Source: Diadema setosum | Lineage: Eukaryota > Echinodermata > Echinoidea > Diadematoida > Diadematidae | Assembly: GCA_033980235.1 (NCBI GenBank) | Contig: CM067072.1 | Span: 17,921,047-17,985,046 of the forward strand | Length of the DNA: 64,000 nt | Direction: 5' to 3' | Part shown: positions 49,888 to 60,298 of the stretch, one piece after another | Position numbering within the stretch: the stretch's first letter is position 1 | How the letters are laid out: each line of letters begins with the position of its first letter | The notes under the pieces: model-generated | What the model was told of the DNA's origin: nothing | The model's input: the letters and a program-made list of their open reading frames with translations, nothing else | The model's database searches: none | Position numbers and translations under genes: made by a program

Positions 49888-52800
49888 ATGGCAAAGTATC
49901 CAGAAATGAATTGGAATAGTGCTGATGTGCCGGAAGAATTCAAGTTATTCAAACAACGCATGGAGTTATGCTTCCAAGACAACGATGTCCAAGACCCAAA
50001 GAAGCAAGCAATCAAAATCAAAATTGCAGTAGGGAATGAAGGTTTGCGTAGAATTAACGCATCCGGTCTATCCAATGAGGATCAAGAAAAACCTGCAATG
50101 TTGTGGTCTACTCTTGAAGGTCAGCTGAAAGTCAAGCTGAATTTTCGCATCCACAGACTGGAACTGATGCGATATCGTCAACACGCAAATGAAACTATCG
50201 ACGAATTTGTAAATAGATGCCGGAGTAAAGCCAAAGAATGTGACTTTACCGAAAATGAGCTCTCAGAACGCGTGACAGAGCTAGTCATTGCGTCTACACC
50301 TATCGAGGCGTTCCAGAAAGATCTTCTAGACCAACCCAAAGGCTACAAGATAGCAAACCTCCTTGATGAAGGCAGGAAATACGAAGCCATAGCCGTAGGC
50401 AAACAGTGTCTTCGTTCGATCGACTCCTCTGCAAACAACGTAGATGCTCTATCACATAACCAAGATAGACGCAAGAAGTGTGGTAACTGTGATTTGAATC
50501 ATCCATCACGCAAGTGTCCAGCCTACAGAGACATTTGCAAAGCATGTGGTTCCAAAGGACACTGGGCTAAATGCTGCAGAAAGACAAAACACAGAAAAGT
50601 GCTTCGAGGACGAAGTCCAAGCAGAGGACGCCAAAGTGGTAACCGCAGTTTTTCACCACGACGACAGAAGACACCCACCAGGCAGCCAACCAAACAAAAG
50701 GTAGCCGAGTTCTCCAAAGAGCCAGAAGGAGAAACCCAGGAAGATTTTGAGGAATTTAACACTATCGTATTGGGAAACGACCTAGACGCATCTATCGATT
50801 CTGTGCATCAGAAAGAAGCATTCGTGAAGATTGGAATTATCTGTCCCAGCAAACGTGGACAACACATCTTACATGCAAAGGTCGATACCGGAGCGAGTGG
50901 AAATACACTCCCTCTGCGGACAATCAAGGCCATGTATGGAAGCAGGTGGCAAGCAGTTGTACACCCGACTTCAGCACGTCTTACCGCATACAACGGTTCC
51001 CCGATACATTGTTTGGGCACCCTTCAGATCACGTGCAAGTACAAAGACTCCGAGTGGAGAGATCAACTTTTCTACGTGGTCGATGTCTCAGGACCAGTGA
51101 TAATTGGACTACCTATGTGCAGTGAGTTACACGTGGTAACAATCCATGAGATACACCCTCAGAGTCGTAGCCCAACTAACAGACCGTCTCCGTTGAAATC
51201 TGTCAAGGACCTGCAAGTGCTCTATCCGGAACAGTTTGATCGTATTGGTAATTTTCATGGAGAAGCAACACTACATGTCAAAGAAGGAGCTGTCCCCACC
51301 ATTGATGCACCAAGAAAGTGCAGCGTCCACATCAAAGACAAACTCAAGGCTGAGCTTGACTCAATGGAGAAGCAAGGCATCATCAGACAAATCGACCATC
51401 ACACCGACTGGTGTAGTTCGATTACTACAGTTCTCAAGAAAGATGGATCCTTGAGAGTATGCCTAGATCCCAGGAGATTAAACCAGAATCTCAAACGATG
51501 TCCCCACAAGATTCCAACTCTTGAAGAGGTCAACCCAGCTTTCTCCGGAGCAAAGTATTTCTCTAAGCTCGACGCGAAATCCGGATATTGGTCTGTTCAC
51601 CTATCCAAAGAATCCCAGGAGCTGACAACTTTTCGAACTCCATTTGGCAGATACTGCTACACACGCCTACCTTTCGGACTTTCTGTCAGCCAAGACTTGT
51701 TCCAGCAACATATGGACCGTATCGTTGGTCAAGTAGATGGATGCATCTGTATCGCTGATGATATTGCAGTTGTTGGACGTACCGAGGCAGAGCATGACAA
51801 AAACCTCCACAGACTGATGGAAGTTGCCCAAAGAGAAGGACTTGTCTTCAACAGTAAGAAGTGTATCATCAAAACTGACTGCATCAACTTCTTCGGCTCT
51901 GTATATACCAGAGATGGCATCCGCCCTGATCCACAGAAGATTGAAGACATTCATGCCATGCCAACACCTCAAGACAAAGAAGATCTACAGAAGTGCCTTG
52001 GTCTTCTTAACTATCTCGCTCCACACATCGCCAACTTCTCTGAAAAGGCATCACCATTACGTGAACTACTGAAGCGAGATGTGCCATTCACATGGCAAGA
52101 CGATCATCAACATGCTTTCAACGAACTCAAGAAAGCGATCTCTGCAGAATCTTGTTTGCAGTACTATGATCCAAGGAAGACAACGATCCTAGAAGTCGAC
52201 GCATCATCAAAAGGCCTAGGAGCTTGTTTGATGCAAGAAGGCAAACCTGTCGCATTTGCTTCAAAGTCTCTCTCATCGTCACAAGCTAACTACTCCAACA
52301 TAGAGAGAGAAACGCTAGCCCTCGTGTTTGGAATACAACGTTTCCACACATACCTGTTCGGAAACCAGTTCACTGTCCAAACTGATCACAAACCCTTAGA
52401 GATGATCACCAGAAAGCCACTGAGATGTGCGCCACCACGTTTGCAGAGACTTCTCATCAAAATTCAAGGCTATGACTATGATGTCAAGTACAAGCCAGGC
52501 AAATCGATGATCATATCAGATGCTTTGAGCAGAATGCCTAATCCAAGCAAGAATCAAGACGTTCCCCTTGATGTCAATGTGGAAGAGATCTGTGAGGAAA
52601 TCGACATATCACAGATTGACCTTATCTTCTTTGGACAAAAGAAGAGAAATGAGCTGCAACAAGAGACGTCGAGAGATCCTACCTTGCGAGCTCTGTGGCA
52701 AATCGTCACGAATGGTTGGCCAGACACAATCAAGGAAGTACCTAGAGAGGTCAGAACATTTTGGCCATACCGCGATGAAATCGGAGTATCAGATGGTGTA

Positions 52801-53925
52801 CTTTTCAAAGGCAATCAAGTCATCATTCCCACAGACCTCAGACAAGACATCCTGAATCAACTTCATCAGGGTCATCAAGGTATTGAACGTACCCGCAGAC
52901 TAGCAAGGGAAACCGTATATTGGCCGAACATCAATAAAGACATTGAGCAAATCTCAAAGAATTGCTACGCCTGCCAAGAAAATCAGGTCAAGCAACAAAG
53001 AGAACCCTTGCAACCTCACGACATACCAACTTCGCCGTGGACGAAGCTTGGAACTGACTTGTTTACTTTCAACAAGGAAGAATACCTGTTAGTGACCGAC
53101 TACCATTCAAAGTATCCAATCGTTCGCAAGTTGAAGGATACATCCAGTGCGGCAGTTGCAAACATACTGAGTGGTATCTTCAGTCTTTTCGGACCACCAG
53201 CAACTCTGATATCAGACAATGGTCCACAATTCGTTGGAAGACCATTCCAAGAGATGTGTGAGAAATGGTCAATTGATCACATTACATCGTTTCCGCGATA
53301 TCCAAGATCCAACGGACTCGCTGAACGCATGGTACAAACTGTGAAAGGAATCATGACCAAGTGTACCAGAACTGGACAAGACATCCAGACAGCACTACTA
53401 CATTTTCGTGCCACACCAATCGACTCCAACCTACCATCACCTGCTGAATTACTCTTTGGAAGACCAATCAGGACAACACTTCCAAGTCACCACCTGACCA
53501 GACAATCGTCTACGCCTGATTTGTTGTTTCAGAGACAGGAGAACATGAAACACAATCACGACTTGCATGGAGGTAGAGATTTACCACCTCTGCACATTGG
53601 ACAGAAAGTGAGAGTTCTGAATCCCAAAGACAACACTTGGCTTCCTGCCGAAGTGAGCAAAGTACGTCAGGAACCAAGATCCTACGAAGTAGCAACTCCC
53701 AACGGTAGCATCTTGAGGAGAAATAGATCTCACCTGAGAGAGATGCCAACCGGAACGAAGCCAACAGTTCCAAAACGGGTTCACTTCGAAGACGACGACA
53801 GGAGTGAGGAAAGGAGACAACATCCAGACAGAAGACAAAGACAATCTGATAGGAAATCAGTCTCTACCCGGTACATAACGCGATATGGACGTGAAGTCAG
53901 ACCCCCATCGCGGTACCAAGAGTAA
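49888..53925 (+). CDS. Intact Ty3-type (Metaviridae) Gag-Pol polyprotein, 1345 aa
   Basis: One uninterrupted frame. Gag occupies roughly residues 1-300, with two CCHC knuckles starting at C198 (CGNCDLNHPSRKC) and C217 (CKACGSKGHWAKC). The protease motif is VDTGASGNT with Asp333. Reverse transcriptase carries the catalytic pair D624-D625 in CIADDIAVVG. RNase H follows with EVDASSKGLGA (D771). The integrase zinc motif is H993, H997, C1026, C1029; the catalytic triad D1057, D1110, E1146 has spacings of 52 and 35 residues. A basic tail with LPAEVSKV follows. The order protease-RT-RNase H-integrase places it with Ty3/gypsy elements; the style is close to K02A2.6-like or Mag-like copies. The absence of stops suggests a young element, yet no matching 3' LTR follows the stop. 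Confidence 0.95.
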   Translation: MAKYPEMNWNSADVPEEFKLFKQRMELCFQDNDVQDPKKQAIKIKIAVGNEGLRRINASGLSNEDQEKPAMLWSTLEGQLKVKLNFRIHRLELMRYRQHANETIDEFVNRCRSKAKECDFTENELSERVTELVIASTPIEAFQKDLLDQPKGYKIANLLDEGRKYEAIAVGKQCLRSIDSSANNVDALSHNQDRRKKCGNCDLNHPSRKCPAYRDICKACGSKGHWAKCCRKTKHRKVLRGRSPSRGRQSGNRSFSPRRQKTPTRQPTKQKVAEFSKEPEGETQEDFEEFNTIVLGNDLDASIDSVHQKEAFVKIGIICPSKRGQHILHAKVDTGASGNTLPLRTIKAMYGSRWQAVVHPTSARLTAYNGSPIHCLGTLQITCKYKDSEWRDQLFYVVDVSGPVIIGLPMCSELHVVTIHEIHPQSRSPTNRPSPLKSVKDLQVLYPEQFDRIGNFHGEATLHVKEGAVPTIDAPRKCSVHIKDKLKAELDSMEKQGIIRQIDHHTDWCSSITTVLKKDGSLRVCLDPRRLNQNLKRCPHKIPTLEEVNPAFSGAKYFSKLDAKSGYWSVHLSKESQELTTFRTPFGRYCYTRLPFGLSVSQDLFQQHMDRIVGQVDGCICIADDIAVVGRTEAEHDKNLHRLMEVAQREGLVFNSKKCIIKTDCINFFGSVYTRDGIRPDPQKIEDIHAMPTPQDKEDLQKCLGLLNYLAPHIANFSEKASPLRELLKRDVPFTWQDDHQHAFNELKKAISAESCLQYYDPRKTTILEVDASSKGLGACLMQEGKPVAFASKSLSSSQANYSNIERETLALVFGIQRFHTYLFGNQFTVQTDHKPLEMITRKPLRCAPPRLQRLLIKIQGYDYDVKYKPGKSMIISDALSRMPNPSKNQDVPLDVNVEEICEEIDISQIDLIFFGQKKRNELQQETSRDPTLRALWQIVTNGWPDTIKEVPREVRTFWPYRDEIGVSDGVLFKGNQVIIPTDLRQDILNQLHQGHQGIERTRRLARETVYWPNINKDIEQISKNCYACQENQVKQQREPLQPHDIPTSPWTKLGTDLFTFNKEEYLLVTDYHSKYPIVRKLKDTSSAAVANILSGIFSLFGPPATLISDNGPQFVGRPFQEMCEKWSIDHITSFPRYPRSNGLAERMVQTVKGIMTKCTRTGQDIQTALLHFRATPIDSNLPSPAELLFGRPIRTTLPSHHLTRQSSTPDLLFQRQENMKHNHDLHGGRDLPPLHIGQKVRVLNPKDNTWLPAEVSKVRQEPRSYEVATPNGSILRRNRSHLREMPTGTKPTVPKRVHFEDDDRSEERRQHPDRRQRQSDRKSVSTRYITRYGREVRPPSRYQE

Positions 53926-54348
53926 TGCAATGCTGGAAGATAAACTAGCAGCATTGTCAGTGTAAATAATATGTTCATTATGTTTAGTGTTGATTTATTT
54001 ACAACACATTTGTGTAACCAAGTGATACACATCATTTTATTTCACAAAACAATATTTGAAATTTAAGTCAGGAACCATAATGACTATGATATATGCTACA
54101 TTTATCAAAATGTTTATAGCATACTATATTATATACACTGTACATGTATAACTGTTCATCACATTTGTGTATTGAAACTATGATGTAGCTGTTCACTAGT
54201 TTCACACACGAAAGTTAATCTCAACTGGATGTTTTAAAAAAACGACAAACATACAAGCATATTTTTCCTATGTTGATGATAATCTGAGTACAAACTCAAA
54301 TGCTAAATCATTATGTTTGTATTACATATATACATTCCGTATGAATAT
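53926..54348 (+). other. 3' of gag-pol, no polypurine tract or matching LTR found
   Basis: AT-rich, non-coding. A 3' LTR starting TGTTGTG and a GGAGGGGGA tract would be expected if the 48.2 kb LTR belonged to this gag-pol, and neither is present before the unrelated LTR at 54349. Confidence 0.5.
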
Positions 54349-54575
54349 TGTAGTGGATATCCCTCATCCTGGCAACGCGCATCATACTGCGTTACCAGGC
54401 AGCGCACAGCGCGTCATCCATGGCCATGGATGTGCGCGGAAAAGATGCACCTTCGGCACTGGCAGTTAGTTGGAGACCTGCAGTGAATAAGCTAACACGT
54501 AAGTCAATTCAACCCGCTGTTATTAATTCAGTATATCTGTAACCCGTTGTAACATTGGTGTCAACGGGGAATGTT
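54349..54575 (+). mobile_element. Second, unrelated LTR with primer-binding site
   Basis: TGTAGTGGATATCC at 54349 to CCCGTTGTAACA at 54554 has LTR-like TG..CA ends. It is followed directly by TTGGTGTCAACGGGG, a typical TTGGTGTC-type primer-binding site. Only a short leader follows before other repeat sequence. It looks like the 5' end of a separate LTR element. Confidence 0.6.
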
Positions 54576-54719
54576 AAAAAGTCTCGCCGGGAGATGGAAT
54601 GTTCAGTTTTGCCGGGAAATGTAAAAACGCTGCCGGGAAATGTACAAATCATGTATTTCCACGGTATTCGTTATCATCAAGCACGTCAGAAGCTTTTGCA
54701 GGGCAGAAGAATATATGTC

Positions 54720-54775
54720 TATAGGTTTTGCGCTTTATAAATTGATAAATTATTATTATTATTATTATTACGGAT
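54720..54775 (+). repeat. LINE-like 3' tail with ATT repeats
   Basis: GGTTTTGCGCTTTATAAATTG followed by (ATT)n resembles the GCGCTATACAAATAG-(ATT)n end of the CR1/L2-like fragment at 42.9 kb. No coding part precedes it. Confidence 0.45.
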
Positions 54776-54850
54776 ACATGTAGATGATGAATATTCATGA
54801 TGAAGCGGGACGGGTGCCCAAATAGTGCTTACCTGTATAAAGAGAGTCTA

Positions 54851-56381
54851 TGGCCAACTCGGTTTTCGGCTTAGGTGTTTTGAAGCCTGTGATTGGTCAA
54901 AAGGTGGTCCCGTGACCTACAGGCGCCATGTCGTTACCAAAGTCAATCACGCGGGCGCGAGCAGAGCTCATACGCAGTGCCCATTGTTCATTACGCGCAG
55001 CTACGCGCTAATATTGCTTGCCTTGGGGACTTCCCCTGAATATCAGTCATGGTGCAGTGGAGATATAGTATTGCCGTTGTCAACTTTTTTGAAGTGGAAG
55101 GTACAATACGAAAGATATTTTGATATCTTACGGCGATAAACTGAAGATTCGTCACGCCTTCCTGCGCAGCATGGCGTTGCGCAAACCGACCTGGCTTTTA
55201 GTGTATGGATGCACCGCTTTCCGACAGATTCAAAACAAAGGAAAAAGTGGGAAATCAGAGTGCGACGGGAAAACTTTATGATTTGTTTTCTTTGGATTCC
55301 TCGCAGTGTCTTTCAGACTATCCAAGTTTTGATTCACATTTGTATGTCTCCGCCATAACATCCGAAAGTGTCGCCTGAGGAATTTGTTTTGGTCGTCCGT
55401 CCGTCCTTCCGTCTGTCCTTCATTCCGTAATCAATTTTGTAGACACCGTTTGAGGTAATGAAACTTGACATGTATGCTTGTGTGAGTGGACGAAGTTTTG
55501 TTTTTAGCATACGAACTTTTGTGTATACGCTCAAATCATGAATATAATGGTTAAATTCTTAAGATATCACTATTTCCCCCATATCTATATGCAATTTCTG
55601 AAGCGAGTACATGTATTTCAAGACGAAACTTACTACCTGACTGTGATTTTCTTGTGATTTTATTTATTTATTTATTTAATTTTTTTATTGGGGGGGGGGT
55701 GGGAGCCGGGGCAGGGGTCAAGGATTAATGTCAGGTAATATGTTAAAATTCTACTATCGATTGTTAAAATATTATTACCCATGCAGTTCCTCCATACCTT
55801 GGAAATTACCCAATTCACAAACTTAAAACCAAACATGGTACACGTATTTGCATGCCATCATTACTACACATTGACGCATGATAGGGAAAGATTTTGGCCA
55901 TGATGGACAAAGGTAGGTGAAAATACTGAAATGACAGGATTTTCTACATATTAAAAAAAAAAAAAACGTTCAAAGTATTGCCATGAAAATGGTAAGTAAG
56001 TAAAAAGTAGTAAGAAGAAGTAAGCAAAGTAAAAATGCTTAAATTCCTTAATACTTGTTGTCTTAAACAATAAAAGTCATCCATTCATACCTAGTTCAAG
56101 GAAAGTAAACACTTGACGCATTAAATTTTGTGACAAATTTGCCATTTTTTCTGCCAGTTATGTGAAACTGTCGTGTAACATTGTCAAGACGTACTCTACA
56201 CCTGCTAAGAGAAAAATGTAATATGGCGGAGGAATACCGGTCGCCATTAGGACATCTTTATTTGTTTTTTTTTTTATTATTTGGTACGGATGTCACTAAG
56301 GATATTCCTCATATACATGTTATCCAGGTACTTGTGCTTTCGTTCAATTACATGTCTTTTTAAAATATCATATTTAAACAA
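54851..56381. repeat. Right arm of the large inverted repeat
   Basis: Inverted and diverged copy of 39783-41668. Contains CCGTCCGTCCTTCCGTCTGT, TGGCGGAGGAATACCGGTCG and the CACGCGGGCGCGAGCAGAGC block. It lacks the 290 bp MITE of the left arm and has an intact CCATTCATACCTAGTTCAAG at the corresponding place. Non-coding. Confidence 0.8.
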
Positions 56382-56558
56382 TATGTTTATAAATAAAAGA
56401 TGCATCTGTTATTTTGATTTATATATCTGCTTCAAAATAAAATGTCAAATGTATTGACTTGACAAAGCCCTATGGGCGAAAATTCGTCAAATTTACGTCT
56501 CTGACGGAATTTTTATATTGACCTACTGTTGTGAATCTATACTTTCTTAGGACTCCGA

Positions 56559-56570
56559 GTATATATATAT

Positions 56571-56631
<61 letters not shown>
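56559..56631. repeat. TA microsatellite
   Basis: About 73 bp of (TA)n with one AAATA interruption, directly before the 79 bp-arm hairpin. Confidence 0.95.
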
Positions 56632-56633
<2 letters not shown>

Positions 56634-56637
56634 ATTA

Positions 56638-56815
56638 GATAAGTAACAAAGCTGCAACAAAGTTCATGCTGTATTCACCAACGGTTTATTTCTTCACACA
56701 AATTTTCGAGCGTCTCGCCGCCCTTTCTCAACACTTGAGACGCTCGAAAATTTGTGTGAAGAAATAAACCGTTGGTGAATACAGCATGAACTTTGTTGCA
56801 GCTTTGTTACTTATC
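56638..56815. repeat. Perfect hairpin, 79 bp arms, 20 bp loop
   Basis: Arms 56638-56716 and 56737-56815 are exact reverse complements. The loop is CGCCGCCCTTTCTCAACACT. A hairpin next to a TA tract may be a MITE inserted in TA-rich DNA, or an inverted duplication. No open frame. Confidence 0.9.
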
Positions 56816-57414
56816 TTTTTATCTTGCCAACACGTGGACTACCTTATCAACATATATATGTAATTATATATACATAATTCTTTATATATAGGCCTATGTA
56901 TACATATATTTTACTTTTGTAAATACAGGCAAAGACATAGGCATTAGTTAAAGTGTTTATTATCTCATCATCAACTGAAATACAATCTACAGGACACACT
57001 TGATGGAACACAACGATGTACATTGCAACTGGTCGACAAATTTCCCTACATCGATGTAAATAAGCACCGAATTTATCTTTTTTTTTTCAGTACAGTGCGC
57101 ATAAGACACCTGTCCGGAGATCAGGAGGTCGCAGGTTCGAATCCTGCTCGAGTATCTTTGCCCATGATTTCTTTTGTCATGGCTACTAAAACACTGATAA
57201 ACAACACAGTGCTTATGTAGGTCGATGTAGGGCAATTTGGTAATCAGTTGCAATGAAAACAACTCGACGCAATAAATTCGTGAATTTGAACAACGATGTT
57301 CACTGTACTGTTTACGTACATGTTTCTGCACGGATTCTGCAAACAGAATGGTTCTAACATTTATGTCAGATGGCATGCTTGCCTAAATAAAACACCCTTT
57401 TATACGAATATAAT

Positions 57415-57900
57415 GGCGCGATTCACTTTAAATCGCTACCATAACACCTCGAGTGTCACCAAAATGCTACAAGAACTTAATTGGACCACTCTGGAACAGC
57501 GCAGAGAAAATGACAGGCTAATTATGATGTACAAAATACACAATAATCTCACTCCTCTTTCAGCACAGGACTATACATGTATTATCAAACAGGCTACTCA
57601 GTTAACGAGAGCCTCGCAACCACACTCCTATCAGGTACCATATTCGAGAACTGAATCGCATCGCCATTTGTTCTTCCCAAGAACTGTAAGGAACTGGAAT
57701 TCCCTGTCGTCAGAAATTGTTTCAGCGCCATCTGTGGGATCATTTCGAAACCGTCTAACGGTTGATCACAGTGGCTAGTTTTTTCGTCAACTTTTCTATG
57801 TGCTTGTAAATATCTGTAAATAAATTGTATTATAATGTAAATAGCACCAGTCTGCAAGAATCTTCAGTCTATTGAAGGAGGCAGACTTAAGAAGAATACA
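57415..57900 (+). pseudogene. Non-LTR retrotransposon ORF2 C-terminal tail, 5'-truncated, open to its stop
   Basis: ARFTLNRYHNTSSVTKMLQ, LNWTTLEQRREN, RLIMMYKIHNNL and LFFPRTVRNWNSLSSEIV are the conserved post-RT tail of invertebrate LINEs. The stop is at 57776-57778, then a 3' UTR with GTAAATAAATTGTAT to about 57900. The upstream open frame from 57296 is chance fusion with flanking sequence. Same family type as 29877-30197 but better preserved. Confidence 0.8.
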
Positions 57901-60235
57901 TGATCTATGATAAAATCTATATGAACTATATTGCAAAGAATAGTTACCAAAACCTTAAAATATTGCAAACATACCCCTTTCACCATTCTTTAAAATAAGA
58001 CATTTAAAACACTGATTTCAACCAGATGTTCAAACAGGGGAGACTTCCTGGTTCCCTGGTAGCGGCATTTGGCAGATGAAATTAATAGGTATTCCTTCAA
58101 AATACTGATAAAGGGCAGATAATTTGATGATAATTATGATAAGTAGTTGAATAAACAGATTATATAAACAAAATATATTATGATAGTGGACTGTAAATAA
58201 CAAACTATAAAATCAAATTATGTGAACGTCTCAAGCTATACGTTTCACTGGATAATAATTGTGACGTTATGTTCTGGGCACCTGTTTGTCGATGTTTGTT
58301 GTGGACATGGAATATTACTATACAGGTTATTGAACTTTTTCGGTATCATCACACTGTCTTTAAAATGCTCGAGATGTGTTACCTCTAGAAAGTTATAAAC
58401 TTAATGCATCCGCTTTATACATGATTCATGACTATTCTCATTTTGGGGGTTTTCGATTCCCCTTAATGCTTCTCTTTCTGTTTATTACAAAACATAACAT
58501 ACGTTTGAATAATTAGGTAAGGGAACTGTCACAATACCATGTAACCAGCTCGCACCAATCCTGTTTTATTATACCCTAAGACGGCATGACTTTTTCAGGT
58601 ATCTATGAAGTCACTGATCTTTCTCCTTTACTTTTTTTTTTCAAACAAAGACAAAAATCAGTCTTCATTGCATTTGCGTCGAAACAACATACCTGTAACG
58701 TCTCTTATACCATGGAGCTACTGTAGCTCCATGCTTATACATTGTCGAAGAGAATTCGAAGTGATTTTTTTTTGTCCTTGTGTTCACTGTTTGTTTGTTT
58801 TTTTGTGTGTGTGTTTGGGGTTTTTTTTTTACAGCTGAGATGTAATACTTAGTAGTTTCGTCGTCAGTAATATTTGCGGGTTGTACTAACAAAACAACAG
58901 CCAAAGAAGCAATTCACATGAACTGTTCTTACAATCTTCCTCCCCCTCTTCACAATTGCATGAAAGAAAAAGCATAATAACAACTGCAAAGTTATAATTA
59001 TGTGCCTAAACAGTCCAGAACCACTGCCAACTAAAAATGAAATAGAACGTATACGTTCTATTTCATTTTTAGTTGGCAGTGATTCTATGCTGTTCACGTA
59101 AATGTTGCTTTACTCGTTTGATACCGCGGTACTTATAGAACATTTAATACAAATATAACAATGCTATGAAGTCTCCGTCAAGCGGAACCATTGCCTCAAT
59201 ACATAGACGATTTGGATGAATATTCTCAATTCTACATGATGAAAGTGGAAAAATACGATATATTATCGGTAATCTATGAGTATTGCACTTCACGGAAAAT
59301 AGCATGAGGATTTATAATAAACGATCTGATTACCAATCTTTCGGTCCATCGTGCAATATTATTTGACATATGATGGGACTTGAATAGGACTGTGAATATC
59401 TAAAAGTATTTGGAATATACCATTGCCAGTAGCACTTGTTCGAAAATCGAACTTCAGGTATACAGTGACGATTGGGTTTTCCTTGTTAAAAAAAAAAATC
59501 ATCACCGAGGGGGGCGTTGCATGCATGTTTGCTTTTCAAGCGATATCTGTTGGATTCGTGACCTTTCCCAATTCTGTTTCAAGTCTGATGTTTATGAGAA
59601 GTTGGGATGCAGTATAAAAGTACAACTATTCTATATTTTCAGTTGTTCTATATAAATACAGTACACCGGTAATTTATTGTTGCACACCATAGCTTAATGG
59701 GAAAATGCCGTGGAAAGTCCGTATGGTAATGAATGCAACACATATCTGCACGGACATCTTACGAAATACAGATCCGAGGAATGTGTTTTATCATTATTGT
59801 TGACAGTAATGGGTCGATGCTTTGTTCCTGCATGAGGACCCAATATGCATGCAACTGCGACAAGTTTTCATTAATAGATCATCCTCTGGGGATCAACGGA
59901 TAAGTCTAATTTTGGATATGACATTTTGAAATAATTACTTGGATATAAATACGTATATATGCTGCATGCACGAAGTATAGCTAATGAATATGAAGTATCA
60001 TAATCACACCATTACAAACTGGATTGACTGATCACACCCTTCATCTTGTATACGTACGATGAAAACCACGGATTTCTATAATAGGTAGGCAAAATTTCCT
60101 GGTCGATTATTGTACCCACTACACTATGGAATACTGCTGAAATGAACCGTAACATGAATTTGCCAGAATCAGCTCTGCACAACCATATTGTTGATATTAC
60201 TATTCCGTGCTCCATGCTGTCATCGCTTCAGACGA
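57901..60235. other. 3' flank of the kinase paralogue; palindromes, no gene seen
   Basis: AT-rich. CATGGAGCTAC-T-GTAGCTCCATG is a small hairpin near 58710-58732. A 58 bp perfect palindrome lies at 59023-59080. No exon recognised on either strand. Part may be 3' UTR of the paralogue. Confidence 0.4.
59023..59080. repeat. 58 bp perfect palindrome without spacer
   Basis: Arms 59023-59051 and 59052-59080 are exact reverse complements (ACTGCCAACTAAAAATGAAA at the left edge, centre ACGTATACGT). Confidence 0.95.
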
Positions 60236-60298
60236 TCACAACGGTCCACTCCTGCTGTATCCAGCGTCCTGGAAAACGGCAGTCACGGTTTTGAACAC
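60236..60298 (-). CDS. Paralogue exon D: C-terminus and stop
   Basis: 20 codons plus TGA after the acceptor tgccag. Encodes VFKTVTAVFQDAGYSRSGPL. It starts with the same VF..V..VFQ helix as gene 1 and adds six residues at the end. Confidence 0.8.
   Translation of the reverse strand: MFKTVTAVFQDAGYSRSGPL

Larger units (their letters stand above)
56382..57414. other. Repeats and a tRNA-like box; no gene
   Basis: Holds the TA tract and hairpin listed separately. At 57104-57155, GGTTCGAATCC with the surrounding GTCGCAGGTTCGAATCCTGC stem looks like the T-arm and B box of a tRNA or tRNA-derived SINE, but the 5' half does not fold as a tRNA. Confidence 0.4.

Noticed and set aside
57104..57155. Functional tRNA gene
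   Set aside because: Only the T-arm half looks right. Anticodon loop position 33 is not T and the acceptor 5' strand does not pair.
60108..60160. Alternative last exon of the paralogue at a TTTCAG acceptor
   Set aside because: Joining it to exon C gives a stop within six codons. The exon at 60236-60298 matches the family C-terminus in phase.
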